Below, in pieces: positions 42,333 to 51,818 of a stretch of DNA of 64,000 nt (positions are counted from its first letter, which is position 1; each line of letters opens with the position of its first letter). Under the pieces are notes generated by a model. The model had not been told where the DNA came from and ran no database searches. It saw nothing but the letters and a program-made list of their open reading frames with translations. The stretch comes from Nostoc sp. MS1 (GTDB lineage: Bacteria > Cyanobacteriota > Cyanobacteriia > Cyanobacteriales > Nostocaceae), in NCBI RefSeq assembly GCF_019976755.1, contig NZ_AP023441.1, forward strand, positions 5,205,501-5,269,500, in the 5' to 3' direction. The translations under genes and the position numbers were made by a program.

Positions 42333-43247
42333 ATGTCTACCAATTTGCTATCCACCTCTAACCCTACTGGATTTGGTGGAGTAATTAAGGAATTTCTCTG
42401 GCAGTGGGAAAATCAACCAATACGAGTGGTGTATGAAACCCTTGGTCAAGGTTCACCACTTTTACTATTACCAGCTTTTAGCAGTGTATCTACCCGCTTG
42501 GAAATGGCAGAAATGGCTAGGTTATTAGCGCCCCATTTTCAGGTTGTAGCGGTAGACTGGCCGGGGTTTGGCGAATCTTCCCGTCCCAGCCTAGACTACC
42601 GACCAGAAATTTATCAACAATTTCTCGCAGATTTTGTGCAAGCGGTTTTTTCTACCCCCATTACGGTATTAGCGGCTGGCCATGCAGCTAGTTATGTGTT
42701 GCTACTGGCGCAAAAACAACCGGATACTTTTGCCAAAATTGTCTTAGTCGCACCCACTTGGCGCGGCCCCTTACCAACTATGGGGGCAAATCTACAAGTG
42801 GCTGGGATTGTGAGAGGATTAGTGCGATCGCCTATTGTGGGACAAGTCCTCTACAAACTCAATACCACACCTTCATTTTTACGTTTTATGTACCGCCGTC
42901 ATGTATTCACTGATACCGACAGGCTGACACCTAATTTTATCGAGAAGAAGTGGCAAACAACCCAACAACCAGGAGCGAGATTTGCTTCGGCGGCCTTTGT
43001 CACTGGTAATATCGACGCTATACACAATCAAGCTGATTTTTTGGCGCTAGTCCAGTCATTATCTGTACCCCTGATGGTAGTCATTAGTGAATCAAGTCCA
43101 CCTAAATCAAGGGAAGAAATGAATGCTGTAGCCGCTATACCCGGAGTGCAAAGTGTAATAATTCCTGGTTCTTTGGGAGTACATGAGGAATACCCAGCTG
43201 CTATTTTTAGCGCCATTGAGGATTTCTTATTCTCACCGCAAAGTTAG
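42333..43247 (+). CDS. alpha/beta-hydrolase fold protein lacking the nucleophile
   Basis: A 304-residue protein with the hydrolase fold: oxyanion region LLLPAFSSVSTR, DWPGFGES and the C-terminal His segment GSLGVHEEYP. The nucleophile elbow, normally GxSxG, reads GHAAS (116-120) with Ala118 in the nucleophile place. It is therefore probably not a Ser hydrolase; a binding role or another chemistry is possible. It lies 12 bp after sufE, suggesting co-expression. Confidence 0.7.
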   Translation: MSTNLLSTSNPTGFGGVIKEFLWQWENQPIRVVYETLGQGSPLLLLPAFSSVSTRLEMAEMARLLAPHFQVVAVDWPGFGESSRPSLDYRPEIYQQFLADFVQAVFSTPITVLAAGHAASYVLLLAQKQPDTFAKIVLVAPTWRGPLPTMGANLQVAGIVRGLVRSPIVGQVLYKLNTTPSFLRFMYRRHVFTDTDRLTPNFIEKKWQTTQQPGARFASAAFVTGNIDAIHNQADFLALVQSLSVPLMVVISESSPPKSREEMNAVAAIPGVQSVIIPGSLGVHEEYPAAIFSAIEDFLFSPQS

Positions 43248-43530
43248 GTATGTGGGGGATGAAAGAGAAGATGTGATTTATCACTCAGTTTCTACTCTCT
43301 ACTCCCTTCTTCACCTGAGACAACCCAAAAGTTAATCAGCCTAGTAGTTCTAAATTTATTGTGGTTGAAGGTTCTGGTATTTGTTCAACTCGGAAATCAA
43401 ACCTAAATGTACCAAATTCTAGTAGAGGAGTGCGATCGGCAAATCTTATCAGGCTTATTATCATATTTTGGGATTATCCGAAAATAGGTTTATTTTACTG
43501 ACATACACATAGTGCTAAAGCCAAAGCCCG

Positions 43531-43794
43531 ATGAAATCTATCTCCAGCCATGAGTATGACATATTCCGGCGCTGTATGATTGCTGCTCGCAAGGAAGCAC
43601 AACTTACTCAGGAATCTCTTGCTAAATCTCTTCAAAAACCGCAATCTTTTGTTGCTAAATATGAGAATGGGGAGCGGCGCTTAGATGTCGTTGAGTTTCT
43701 CATGGTTACTCGCATAATTGGTGTAGACCCTTGTACTATTATAAGGAAGGTTGACGAGCAATTATCTGAAGCGTCTTGTGAACAAAAACTATGA
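43531..43794 (+). CDS. XRE-type controller protein of the restriction system
   Basis: An 87-residue helix-turn-helix protein (HTH at about 20-75: ARKEAQLTQESLAKSLQKPQSFVAKYENGER). Such small regulators often control restriction-modification genes as C proteins. Its stop overlaps the start of the nuclease gene (ATGA, four bases), so they are translationally coupled. Confidence 0.75.
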   Translation: MKSISSHEYDIFRRCMIAARKEAQLTQESLAKSLQKPQSFVAKYENGERRLDVVEFLMVTRIIGVDPCTIIRKVDEQLSEASCEQKL

Positions 43795-44708
43795 ATACAG
43801 CAGATGTAATCAGACTTGCATCTGAGTATTTAGTTAATTTATCGGGGCATACGTTTGATGTTTTAGACGTGTCTAAACCTGTGACTGTGAATGCAGCAGT
43901 AAATTTAGCTAAAGTTATCTCAAAGCTTTCACCATTACTTGGAAATCTAATCGAATTTAACACTGTTGAGTTTCTAAATAAGCAAGATGATTTTGCTGAG
44001 TTTGGAACATGGCAGAGGCAAGATCCAGGATTTCCAGACGCTATTTTTGTGGGCAACGTTCAACCAACACCTGGATTAGAGATTAAAGCATGGTTTCCAT
44101 TGGCGACAGAAATAACCGCGAGATTCAAAGATAGTCAAAATCACTTTCAGTTTGATCAAACTCATGTTGCAATCTTGGCATGGCTACCTGAGAAGATTAT
44201 TTACGGAAAACCTCGTATTTTAGATGTGTGCGTTGTATCTGGTTTGTCAGTAGCTCTAGCTAGAGACACTCATTATCATAATCCGCCAGATTATCTTGTT
44301 TTGGAGCCAGAGGATACCACCCAAAGGACAGCAAATTTACAGCAAACGAACACTAGCGGCTATAAGTTTCAAGGTTCTGCCAGTGAGTTTTTAGAAGCCC
44401 AGAAAATAGTTGAATCATGGGGGGCTGAATCTAAAATTTACAAGCCTACTAGGGAATATCAGCACCTTTTACGGGAGTTATTAATACGATATAAATACAG
44501 ATTAGACACTAACTTTGCAAAAATAGACAGAATTGTGCATCCCGGCATTGAGCAATTCAAGAAACGTGTTTACAACGTTAAAGTTTGTGGTATGTCAGTT
44601 GGACAATGGAACAAAATTCTATCAAGCCGCCGAGAAGACACCATAACAAAATCATTACAGGAGTATTTAGAGATTAGAGAAGAGAGCATTAATGAACTTC
44701 TTGATTAA
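43791..44708 (+). CDS. type II restriction endonuclease (PD-ExK)
   Basis: A 305-residue protein with no family I can name. Pro82-Asp83, then Glu97-Ile98-Lys99 in GLEIKAW, form a PD-(D/E)xK catalytic site. Its genomic setting, coupled to an XRE controller and convergent with a DNA methyltransferase (20-bp 3' overlap), makes a type II restriction enzyme the best call. Recognition sequence unknown. No membrane segment or other domain. Confidence 0.65.
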   Translation: MNTADVIRLASEYLVNLSGHTFDVLDVSKPVTVNAAVNLAKVISKLSPLLGNLIEFNTVEFLNKQDDFAEFGTWQRQDPGFPDAIFVGNVQPTPGLEIKAWFPLATEITARFKDSQNHFQFDQTHVAILAWLPEKIIYGKPRILDVCVVSGLSVALARDTHYHNPPDYLVLEPEDTTQRTANLQQTNTSGYKFQGSASEFLEAQKIVESWGAESKIYKPTREYQHLLRELLIRYKYRLDTNFAKIDRIVHPGIEQFKKRVYNVKVCGMSVGQWNKILSSRREDTITKSLQEYLEIREESINELLD

Positions 44709-45762
44709 ATCGCTGGACTCCATAATAAAAATAATCTGGATCGATCTCACATGAGTAAGCTTTGCGTTTGAGTGTTTGGGATGCTAAAGACGCACTAAAT
44801 AGTCCTCCAAAGGGTTCCCAGACTACATCATATTCATCACTTGATGTTTCAATAATCATGGTCATCAAATCAAGAGGCTTTTGGTTAAGATGCAACGCTT
44901 TGCCAGATTTTGTTTTAACTCTTTCATCACCTCGTAGCGCTTGGCGTTCCCATACATTGGTAAAACCATGAGGACATCTAAACTTTGACCGCATTTTACT
45001 CCATTCTGCCCCTGTTAAGGGTTGATTGCCATCTAGAGAAAAATAAGGTTTTCCTTCAGGACTACCATGCTCATTTGCATAATTTACTAGCCTTTCAAAC
45101 ATCTCTGGAGGTGGAAAGTACCATAAATGCCCTTGATCAAAATATTTCCTAGTGGCGGCATCTACCACACCACACGCATCGTTTGCTCGTCGTAATGGTA
45201 ATCTAGACCGTTTCCATTCTTTCAGTAACCAGGCTTTTAAGGTAAGTTCGTTAATTCTAACTTCTCTTACATATTGGACACAAACTTCTGTAACTACTGG
45301 AAATCTGCGAATTTTTTCTGTGTTAACATTCCCTGCAATGTGACCTTTGCCTTTATTCCAAACATTGCAGTTAACATACCGCCAACCATACTTTTCTAAA
45401 ATCGGATGTACCACAGCCCAGCCAATTTCTGAGTTCCAAAACCAGAGTGTTGTGGATGGCATCGCTGCTTTTGACCACTCCTCAATATGAGGCTGATACC
45501 AATTGGGTAAATCAATATGATCGGATGTGTCTCCTTCAAAACCAAGAATACCATAAGCCCCATCTGAAACGATTACAGTAGGCTGCTCCCAATTTTTATA
45601 AAATTCAAGGCTATTACCTAAAGATAAAGCAACGTATTCATCTCTCCATTCAGAAAAGTTAAGTTTGGTGTTTAGGCTAACGACTTTTCCGCGACCAACT
45701 GTGCTGGTAGCTTTACTTTTCAAGGTTACTGTAGAACTAGCTTCTGAATGAGGTCGACTCAT
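44689..45762 (-). CDS. DNA methyltransferase of the restriction system (beta class)
   Basis: A 357-residue amino-methyltransferase. The catalytic motif IV variant SDGAYG comes first (about residues 66-71), then a long central target-recognition region, then LNQKPLDLM and the S-adenosylmethionine motif I WEPFGGLFSASLA near the C-terminus. This IV-TRD-X-I order is the beta class, which makes N6-adenine or N4-cytosine. Convergent with the nuclease gene, it protects host DNA. The start ATG at 45762 is the first in frame; the N-terminal 25 residues are Ser/Thr-rich. Confidence 0.75.
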   Translation of the reverse strand: MSRPHSEASSTVTLKSKATSTVGRGKVVSLNTKLNFSEWRDEYVALSLGNSLEFYKNWEQPTVIVSDGAYGILGFEGDTSDHIDLPNWYQPHIEEWSKAAMPSTTLWFWNSEIGWAVVHPILEKYGWRYVNCNVWNKGKGHIAGNVNTEKIRRFPVVTEVCVQYVREVRINELTLKAWLLKEWKRSRLPLRRANDACGVVDAATRKYFDQGHLWYFPPPEMFERLVNYANEHGSPEGKPYFSLDGNQPLTGAEWSKMRSKFRCPHGFTNVWERQALRGDERVKTKSGKALHLNQKPLDLMTMIIETSSDEYDVVWEPFGGLFSASLASQTLKRKAYSCEIDPDYFYYGVQRFNQEVH

Positions 45763-46093
45763 TGATCTTTCTGGCTCTTCAAATAATGATATATGCTAAT
45801 TTATCCTATTTTGGGATATCAACCTAGTGTGAGACACTAAAATAGGAATTACGCATGAAAACGAGAAATCAAGGGCTTTAGCAAGGGTATAGGGGTATAG
45901 CGTTGAAATAGACGATCGCAATATCACTCCCTAAATATTTAGTATGTATCATGTGTAACTAAACTACCTCTTAACTGTCAACAAAATTTTGCTAGTCAAG
46001 CCGATTTTAGCGATCGCTAGTTACACTGATGAGGGTGGTGTGTCGTTTCATCTTTTAGGACTGTGTTTGATAACTTAAAAATGTAAATCGTCT
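45763..46093. other. intergenic region between methyltransferase and M16 genes
   Basis: 331 bp with a HIP1 octamer near 46011 and no gene. One isolated TTTCAT at 46046-46051 is not part of a direct repeat. Confidence 0.45.
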
Positions 46094-48883
46094 ATGAAGC
46101 TACGTCCATATATGCTGATAGGTTTTGTCCTCAGCCTGTTGTTGAGTGTTTTGCCCATTGCTGGCAATTTTACTTATGCTGCTACACCTGCATTTAATGT
46201 TGCGCCTGTTTCTGGCTTATCCTTTACCAAAGGTGTGCAGAAAACCGTATTAGATAACGGTCTGACAGTTCTGACTAAAGAAGTGCATACTGCACCAGTG
46301 GTAAGTGTGCAGGTATGGTATAGAGTTGGTTCACGCAATGAGCAGAAGGGAGAAAATGGTATCTCCCATCAACTTGAGCATTTAATGTTCAAGGGTACTA
46401 CTAGCCGTCCAGTGCAGTTCGGACGGTTATTTAGTGCTTTAGGTAGTCAATTTAATGCTTTCACCAGCTACGATGAAACGGCTTACTTCGGCACAGTGCA
46501 GAAAGACAAACTCAAAGCACTGCTGACTCTAGAAGCAGACCGCATGGAGAATGCGTTAATTGGTACAGAAGAATTGACTAGTGAAAAACGGGTAGTCATT
46601 TCGGAATTGCAAGGGTATGAAAACTCCCCTAGTTATCGCTTAAGTCGGGCAGTGATGCGGGCTGCTTTTCCTAACCGCGCTTATGGTTTGCCTGTGGGTG
46701 GAACTAAAGCCGATGTCGAACAATTTACAGTAGAACAAGTACGGAACTATTATCAAACTTATTACAGCCCAGATAACGCCACCTTGGTCATTACGGGAGA
46801 CTTTGACACAGATTCTACGCTCAAAACTGTTAAGGAAACCTTTAGCAAATTACCAAAAAGAGCGCCAGGGAATAGAAAAACCACAGCAGCGAACAAGACT
46901 CCTGTTTCTACATCTGCTGCAAAAGCGCCAATTGTGCTGAAGGAACCGGGAAGTGTATCCTTTTTACAAGCTGTGTATCCTCTACCAGATGTCAAACATC
47001 CTGATGTACCAGCAATTGATGTGATGGATGCTATTCTCACGGGGGGGCGTAGTTCTAGACTATATCAAGCTTTGGTAGAATCTGGTTTAGCTAGTTCTGT
47101 CAGTGGTAGCGCAGGGGAATTAGTTGAGCCTGGTTGGTACGAGATTAATGCAACAGCCGCTCAAGGGCAAGAGTTAACCAAAATTAACCAAGTACTGCAA
47201 GCATCTTTGTTAGAAATACAACAAAAGCCTGTTTCCCCAGAAGAATTAAATCGGGCGAAGACACAGCTACAAGCCTCCTTTGTTTTAGGAAATCAGGATA
47301 TTACAAGCCAAGCCACCCAATTGGCATATAACCAAACTGTAGCAGGTGATTATCACTACATTGAACAGTATTTAGCAGGGATCGCCAAGGTCACACCAGA
47401 TGATATTCAACGGGTAGCCAAAACCTACCTCAACCCTCAAAAAGAAACCATCGGCTATTTTGAACCAACCCAAGTCAACGGTCAAGCAGGAAACTCTGCT
47501 GCTGGTGAAAGCCGCACTGCGGAAAACTTCAGCCCTGGTAAGCCTGTAGACCCCGCAGAATTAGCTAAATACTTACCTCCCGCCACATCAAACACAGATA
47601 CAAGTAAACAATCTTTACCTCAACAATTTTCCTTAACTAACGGTTTACGTGTCCTCTTATTACCCGATCATAGTGTGCCTACCGTTAACCTCAGTGGACA
47701 AATTAACGCCGGGAATGAGTTTGATAGTAATCAAAAAGCTGGGCTGGCCAGTCTAACGGCTGCTAATTTATTGAATGGAACTAAGACGAAAAATGCTCTA
47801 GCGTTAGCACAGGTTTTAGAAGATAGAGGAGCCAGTTTAGATTTTGCTGCTGCTCGTGAAGGTGTGAGTGTTAGCGGTGAAGGCTTATCAGCCAACTTGC
47901 CTATATTAGTGCAGACATTGGCAGATGTATTACAGAATGCTTCTTTTCCCCAAGAACAGCTAGAATTGAGCCGCCAACGGGCATTAATTGGTCTTAAAGC
48001 TCAGTTAGATGACCCTGGAAGCTTAGGAAGACGGGTATTTCAACAAGCAATTTACCCAGAGAATCATCCTTTTTACACCTTCCCCACGGAAGCAAGTTTA
48101 AAGAGTATTAGCCGGGAAGATGTTGTGCGTTTCTACCGTCAATATTACCGACCAGATACGACTACCATCGCCTTAGTTGGTGATTTTGACCCAGACAAGG
48201 TTAAAAAATTACTCAATCAATCTTTTGGTAAATGGCAAGCAATTGGTCAACCGCCAACGCTGAAGGTATCTAATGTAGCATTACCCAAAACTTTAACAAG
48301 GATGAACAAAGTGATTCCTGGTAAAGCCGAGGCTGTGACATATATTGGTTACAGTGCCATCTCCCGGAAAGACCCGCGTTATTATGCCGCATTAATACTG
48401 AATCAAATTTTGGGCGGTGATACCTTATCCAGTCGATTGGGAACAGAAGTACGCGATCGCCTGGGTTTGACTTATGGTATTTATAGTGGGTTTGCGGCTG
48501 GCATAAATCCTGGCCCCTTCCTGATTTCCATGCAGACAGCCCCCACAGATGCAGATAAAGCGATCGCTAGTACAATAGCTTTACTCAAACAATTACGCGA
48601 ACAGGGCGTAACTGAAGCCGAAGTCAACACAGCCAAACGCACAATTACTAATAGTTACCCTGTAGATTTGGCTAATCCAAGTAATGTATCTAGCATCATC
48701 TTGGATAATTCTGTGTATGGGTTATCAACCTCAGAACTCCGCGATTTTCCCCAACAAATCCAAGCTGTAACTATGGCTGATGTGCAACAAGCAATTCAAG
48801 ATTTAATCAAGCCAGAAAATCTAGTAATTGTCACAGCCGGGCCAGGAACAATTCAAAATTCTAAATCCCCTACGGGTAGCTAA
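46094..48883 (+). CDS. secreted M16 family metallopeptidase
   Basis: A 929-residue protein: signal peptide (to about residue 30), then two M16 halves. The first half (45-500) has the inverted zinc motif HQLEH at 92-96 and the distal Glu in ELQGYEN; the second half (505-925) keeps the fold but lacks the zinc site, as in pitrilysin-type enzymes made as one chain. It acts in the periplasm on peptides or small proteins. A low-complexity linker (about 465-505) joins the halves. The gene ends with the strong terminator at 48965-48999. Confidence 0.88.
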   Translation: MKLRPYMLIGFVLSLLLSVLPIAGNFTYAATPAFNVAPVSGLSFTKGVQKTVLDNGLTVLTKEVHTAPVVSVQVWYRVGSRNEQKGENGISHQLEHLMFKGTTSRPVQFGRLFSALGSQFNAFTSYDETAYFGTVQKDKLKALLTLEADRMENALIGTEELTSEKRVVISELQGYENSPSYRLSRAVMRAAFPNRAYGLPVGGTKADVEQFTVEQVRNYYQTYYSPDNATLVITGDFDTDSTLKTVKETFSKLPKRAPGNRKTTAANKTPVSTSAAKAPIVLKEPGSVSFLQAVYPLPDVKHPDVPAIDVMDAILTGGRSSRLYQALVESGLASSVSGSAGELVEPGWYEINATAAQGQELTKINQVLQASLLEIQQKPVSPEELNRAKTQLQASFVLGNQDITSQATQLAYNQTVAGDYHYIEQYLAGIAKVTPDDIQRVAKTYLNPQKETIGYFEPTQVNGQAGNSAAGESRTAENFSPGKPVDPAELAKYLPPATSNTDTSKQSLPQQFSLTNGLRVLLLPDHSVPTVNLSGQINAGNEFDSNQKAGLASLTAANLLNGTKTKNALALAQVLEDRGASLDFAAAREGVSVSGEGLSANLPILVQTLADVLQNASFPQEQLELSRQRALIGLKAQLDDPGSLGRRVFQQAIYPENHPFYTFPTEASLKSISREDVVRFYRQYYRPDTTTIALVGDFDPDKVKKLLNQSFGKWQAIGQPPTLKVSNVALPKTLTRMNKVIPGKAEAVTYIGYSAISRKDPRYYAALILNQILGGDTLSSRLGTEVRDRLGLTYGIYSGFAAGINPGPFLISMQTAPTDADKAIASTIALLKQLREQGVTEAEVNTAKRTITNSYPVDLANPSNVSSIILDNSVYGLSTSELRDFPQQIQAVTMADVQQAIQDLIKPENLVIVTAGPGTIQNSKSPTGS

Positions 48884-48964
48884 AGCCACAAAATTTACGC
48901 ATTAACAAATCTGAGTTTTCTATCAAGTCCGGCTAAAGACTTAGGATATTAAACCAGTATCTTC

Positions 48965-48999
48965 AGCTAAAAAGTCCTGTATGAACGGACTTTTTAGCT
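48965..48999 (+). terminator. 13-bp perfect terminator after the peptidase gene
   Basis: AGCTAAAAAGTCC pairs with GGACTTTTTAGCT across a 9-nt loop. It can work on both strands. Confidence 0.8.
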
Positions 49000-49081
49000 A
49001 TTTTTATGTTTTGCATAAGATAGGCACACTAAAGCTGAAACGAATCTCTTAATTACGAATTAAAAAAATCCTGCGTACCTC

Positions 49082-49113
49082 TTGACTCTCCAGTTCACTG
49101 GAGCATTCAAGAT
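49082..49113 (+). promoter_or_regulatory. MerR/CueR-type operator-promoter for the Cu ATPase gene
   Basis: A -35 TTGACT (49082-49087) is followed by the dyad CTCCAGT-TC-ACTGGAG (49088-49103), with a -10-like TCAAGA or CAAGAT 19-20 bp after the -35. The overlong spacer filled by a dyad is diagnostic of MerR-family metal regulators, which untwist the promoter. The ATG is at 49155. Confidence 0.65.
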
Positions 49114-49154
49114 AAAAACAGTCGTTAGTACCTGTTGGTAATTGGAGGACTCAA

Positions 49155-51482
49155 ATGGATAACGCCACCTTAAAATTGCGTGGTATGAGTTGTGCTTCCT
49201 GCGCCAAAAACGTTGAGGATGCTATTCTTTCCGTCCCTGGTGTGCAGGAATGTAACGTCAACTTTGGTGCAGAACAAGCAACAATTAAGTATGATTCCCG
49301 CGCCACTGATTTACAAATAATTCAAGATGCAGTGAGTGCAGCCGGTTATTCTGCAATTCCCCTCCAAGAACAGAATTTGATGCTAGGTGAAGACGATGCT
49401 GAGAAACAGTATCGTCTGCAAGAATCTCGTAATTTACAGCGAAAGGTAGCGATAGGCGGCATTATTAGCATTGTGCTATTTATCGGTTCCTTATCGATGA
49501 TGAGTGGGTTACAATTGCCCTTCATTCCTACATGGCTGCATAATCCTTGGTGGCAATTATTATTAACCACTCCTATACAATTTTGGTGCGGTTATTCCTT
49601 CTATACCAATAGTTGGAAAGCCTTCAAACGCCATAGCGCCACTATGGATACTTTGATTGCTTTAGGTACAAGTGCAGCATATTTCTATTCCCTATTCGTG
49701 ACAATATCCCCCGACTTTTTCATCAGTCAGGGTTTGGGTGCAGATGTGTATTATGAAACTGCGGCGATTGTTATTACCTTAATTTTATTAGGTAGATTAT
49801 TTGAAAGCCGCGCCAAAGGGCAAACCTCAGACGCTATCCGTAAGCTTATTGGCTTACAAGCAAAAACTGCACGCTTAATTCGTCAAGGAAAAGAGGTAGA
49901 TGTACCCATTGCAGAAGTGCAAATTGGCGATGTCGTGTTGGTACGTCCTGGGGAAAAAATACCTGTAGATGGGGAAATTATTAGCGGCACATCCACTATT
50001 GATGAGGCGATGGTGACAGGGGAAAGTGTCCCTACTAAAAAGCAGCCAGGGGATGAGGTAATTGGTGCAACTATTAATAAAACTGGCAGCTTCACATTCC
50101 AAGCGACACGGGTAGGTAAGGATACCGTACTGGCGCAGATTGTGCAATTAGTGCAGCAGGCTCAAGGTTCTAAAGCACCTATACAGAGATTAGCAGACCA
50201 AATCACAGGTTGGTTCGTGCCTGTGGTGATTGCGATCGCCATTCTCACTTTTATCATCTGGTTCAATATCATGGGTAACTTTACCCTAGCATTAATCACG
50301 ACAATAGAAGTATTAATTATTGCCTGTCCTTGTGCTTTGGGTTTAGCCACACCAACATCTGTCATGGTGGGAACAGGTAAAGGCGCAGAGAACGGGATTT
50401 TGATTAAAGGAGCCGAAAGCCTAGAACTAGCGCACAAAATTCAAACCATTGTATTAGACAAAACAGGCACAATTACTGAAGGTAAACCCACAGTTACAGA
50501 TTTTCTCACAGTTCACGGTACAGCCAACAGTAACGAAATCAATCTAATAAAATTAGCTGCATCTGTGGAACGTAATTCAGAACATCCTTTAGCAGAGGCA
50601 TTTGTCAGATATGCTCAATCTCAAGAAGTCAAATTAGTAGATAGCCGAGATTTCGCCGCAATTCCCGGTAGTGGCGTACAAGGAATAGTTGACAACCATT
50701 TAGTAAGAATTGGCACACAACGCTGGATGACAGAATTGGCAATAGATACCACAGCCCTAGCACAAGAGAAAGAGCGCTTAGAGTATCTAGGGAAAACAGC
50801 CGTTTGGTTGGCAATTGATAACGAAATTCAAGGCTTGATAGGTATCGCCGATGCTATTAAACCAACCTCCCTACAAGCCGTGAAAGCCCTACAACAACTT
50901 GGTTTAGAAGTTGTCATGCTCACAGGCGACAACCGCCGCACCGCCGAAACCATCGCCCGTGAAGCAGGCATTGAGCGCGTCTTAGCAGAAGTCCGTCCAG
51001 AGCAGAAGGCGGAGGTGGTTAGGCAGTTGCAAGAGAGGCAGGGGGCAGGGGGCAGGAAGCAAGGGAGAATTTTATCTCCAAAATCCAAAATCCAAAATCT
51101 AAAATCTAAAATTGTGGCGATGGTTGGTGATGGCATTAATGACGCTCCAGCTTTGGCACAAGCTGATGTGGGGTTTGCTATTGGGACTGGTACAGATGTG
51201 GCGATCGCTGCTAGTGACATTACCCTAATATCTGGTGATTTGCAAGGTATTGTCACAGCAATTCAACTCAGTCGCGCCACCATGAATAATATTCGTCAAA
51301 ACCTATTCTTTGCCTTCATCTACAACGTTGCAGGTATTCCCATCGCCGCCGGAGTTCTCTTTCCTATCTTTGGTTGGTTACTCAATCCTATTATCGCGGG
51401 TGCAGCAATGGCATTTAGTTCAGTTTCTGTTGTTACTAACGCTCTACGCCTACGTAAGTTTCAGCCAAAAGTAATTATCTAG
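49155..51482 (+). CDS. pacS: Cu(I)-translocating P-type ATPase (PacS/CopA-like)
   Basis: A 775-residue P1B-type ATPase: one N-terminal metal-binding domain with GMSCASC (Cys13, Cys16), eight membrane helices, the CPC motif in helix 6, DKTGT phosphorylation site, SEHP, and VGDGINDAP. The YN in helix 7 and MAFSS in helix 8 mark Cu(I) specificity. The N-terminus resembles cyanobacterial PacS. About 26 extra residues (51033-51110) of repeat-derived sequence, ERQGAGGRKQGR and SPKSKIQNLKSK, are inserted just before the VAMVGDGIND hinge. Start supported by GGAGGA (49144-49149). A MerR-type operator upstream indicates metal induction. Confidence 0.88.
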   Translation: MDNATLKLRGMSCASCAKNVEDAILSVPGVQECNVNFGAEQATIKYDSRATDLQIIQDAVSAAGYSAIPLQEQNLMLGEDDAEKQYRLQESRNLQRKVAIGGIISIVLFIGSLSMMSGLQLPFIPTWLHNPWWQLLLTTPIQFWCGYSFYTNSWKAFKRHSATMDTLIALGTSAAYFYSLFVTISPDFFISQGLGADVYYETAAIVITLILLGRLFESRAKGQTSDAIRKLIGLQAKTARLIRQGKEVDVPIAEVQIGDVVLVRPGEKIPVDGEIISGTSTIDEAMVTGESVPTKKQPGDEVIGATINKTGSFTFQATRVGKDTVLAQIVQLVQQAQGSKAPIQRLADQITGWFVPVVIAIAILTFIIWFNIMGNFTLALITTIEVLIIACPCALGLATPTSVMVGTGKGAENGILIKGAESLELAHKIQTIVLDKTGTITEGKPTVTDFLTVHGTANSNEINLIKLAASVERNSEHPLAEAFVRYAQSQEVKLVDSRDFAAIPGSGVQGIVDNHLVRIGTQRWMTELAIDTTALAQEKERLEYLGKTAVWLAIDNEIQGLIGIADAIKPTSLQAVKALQQLGLEVVMLTGDNRRTAETIAREAGIERVLAEVRPEQKAEVVRQLQERQGAGGRKQGRILSPKSKIQNLKSKIVAMVGDGINDAPALAQADVGFAIGTGTDVAIAASDITLISGDLQGIVTAIQLSRATMNNIRQNLFFAFIYNVAGIPIAAGVLFPIFGWLLNPIIAGAAMAFSSVSVVTNALRLRKFQPKVII
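51033..51110. repeat. dispersed repeat inserted in frame in the ATPase gene
   Basis: GGGGGCAGGGGGCAGG and AAAATCCAAAATCC-type short tandem repeats, usually intergenic in Nostoc, inserted as 78 bp between the last helix of the P-domain lobe and the hinge motif. Confidence 0.7.
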
Positions 51483-51490
51483 GAGTGCCA

Positions 51491-51709
51491 ATGTTCAGTA
51501 AAAAGGTAATTCTCGCAAGTATGGTTTGGGGATTGATGTTTGGTTTGGGTACGAATGCAGCCATTGCCAACGTTAACCATGATTCGTCAACAACTCAATT
51601 CCATCCTATGGAACAACCACTTGTCATAAAGGCTGCGGTTACGGCTGGAGGTTTGACATTAGTTTGTTTAGAGATATGGTGGTTTCTCCTGAGCAAACGT
51701 AAGTTGTAG
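51491..51709 (+). CDS. small membrane protein downstream of the Cu ATPase
   Basis: 72 residues: a signal-peptide-like segment (to about AIAN), a short polar part with two His (HDSSTTQFHPMEQP) and one C-terminal transmembrane helix (LTLVCLEIWWFLLSKRK). It starts eight bases after the ATPase stop, with TAGGAG as its ribosome site, so the two are translationally linked. A copper chaperone, subunit or regulator of the ATPase is plausible but not proven. ATG at 51491 is chosen over GTG at 51485. Confidence 0.6.
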   Translation: MFSKKVILASMVWGLMFGLGTNAAIANVNHDSSTTQFHPMEQPLVIKAAVTAGGLTLVCLEIWWFLLSKRKL

Positions 51710-51818
51710 GGTGGGAGTGGGGGGAGATGAGGGAGATAATAATTCACTCCTGCCTCCTGTTCCCTGACTTTTGACTTTTGACTATGGACTAATGACTAAT
51801 GACTAATGACCAATATTT

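Noticed and set aside
46046..46051. TTTCAT before the M16 peptidase gene
   Set aside because: Single hexamer, not followed by a second one at the 11-bp period.
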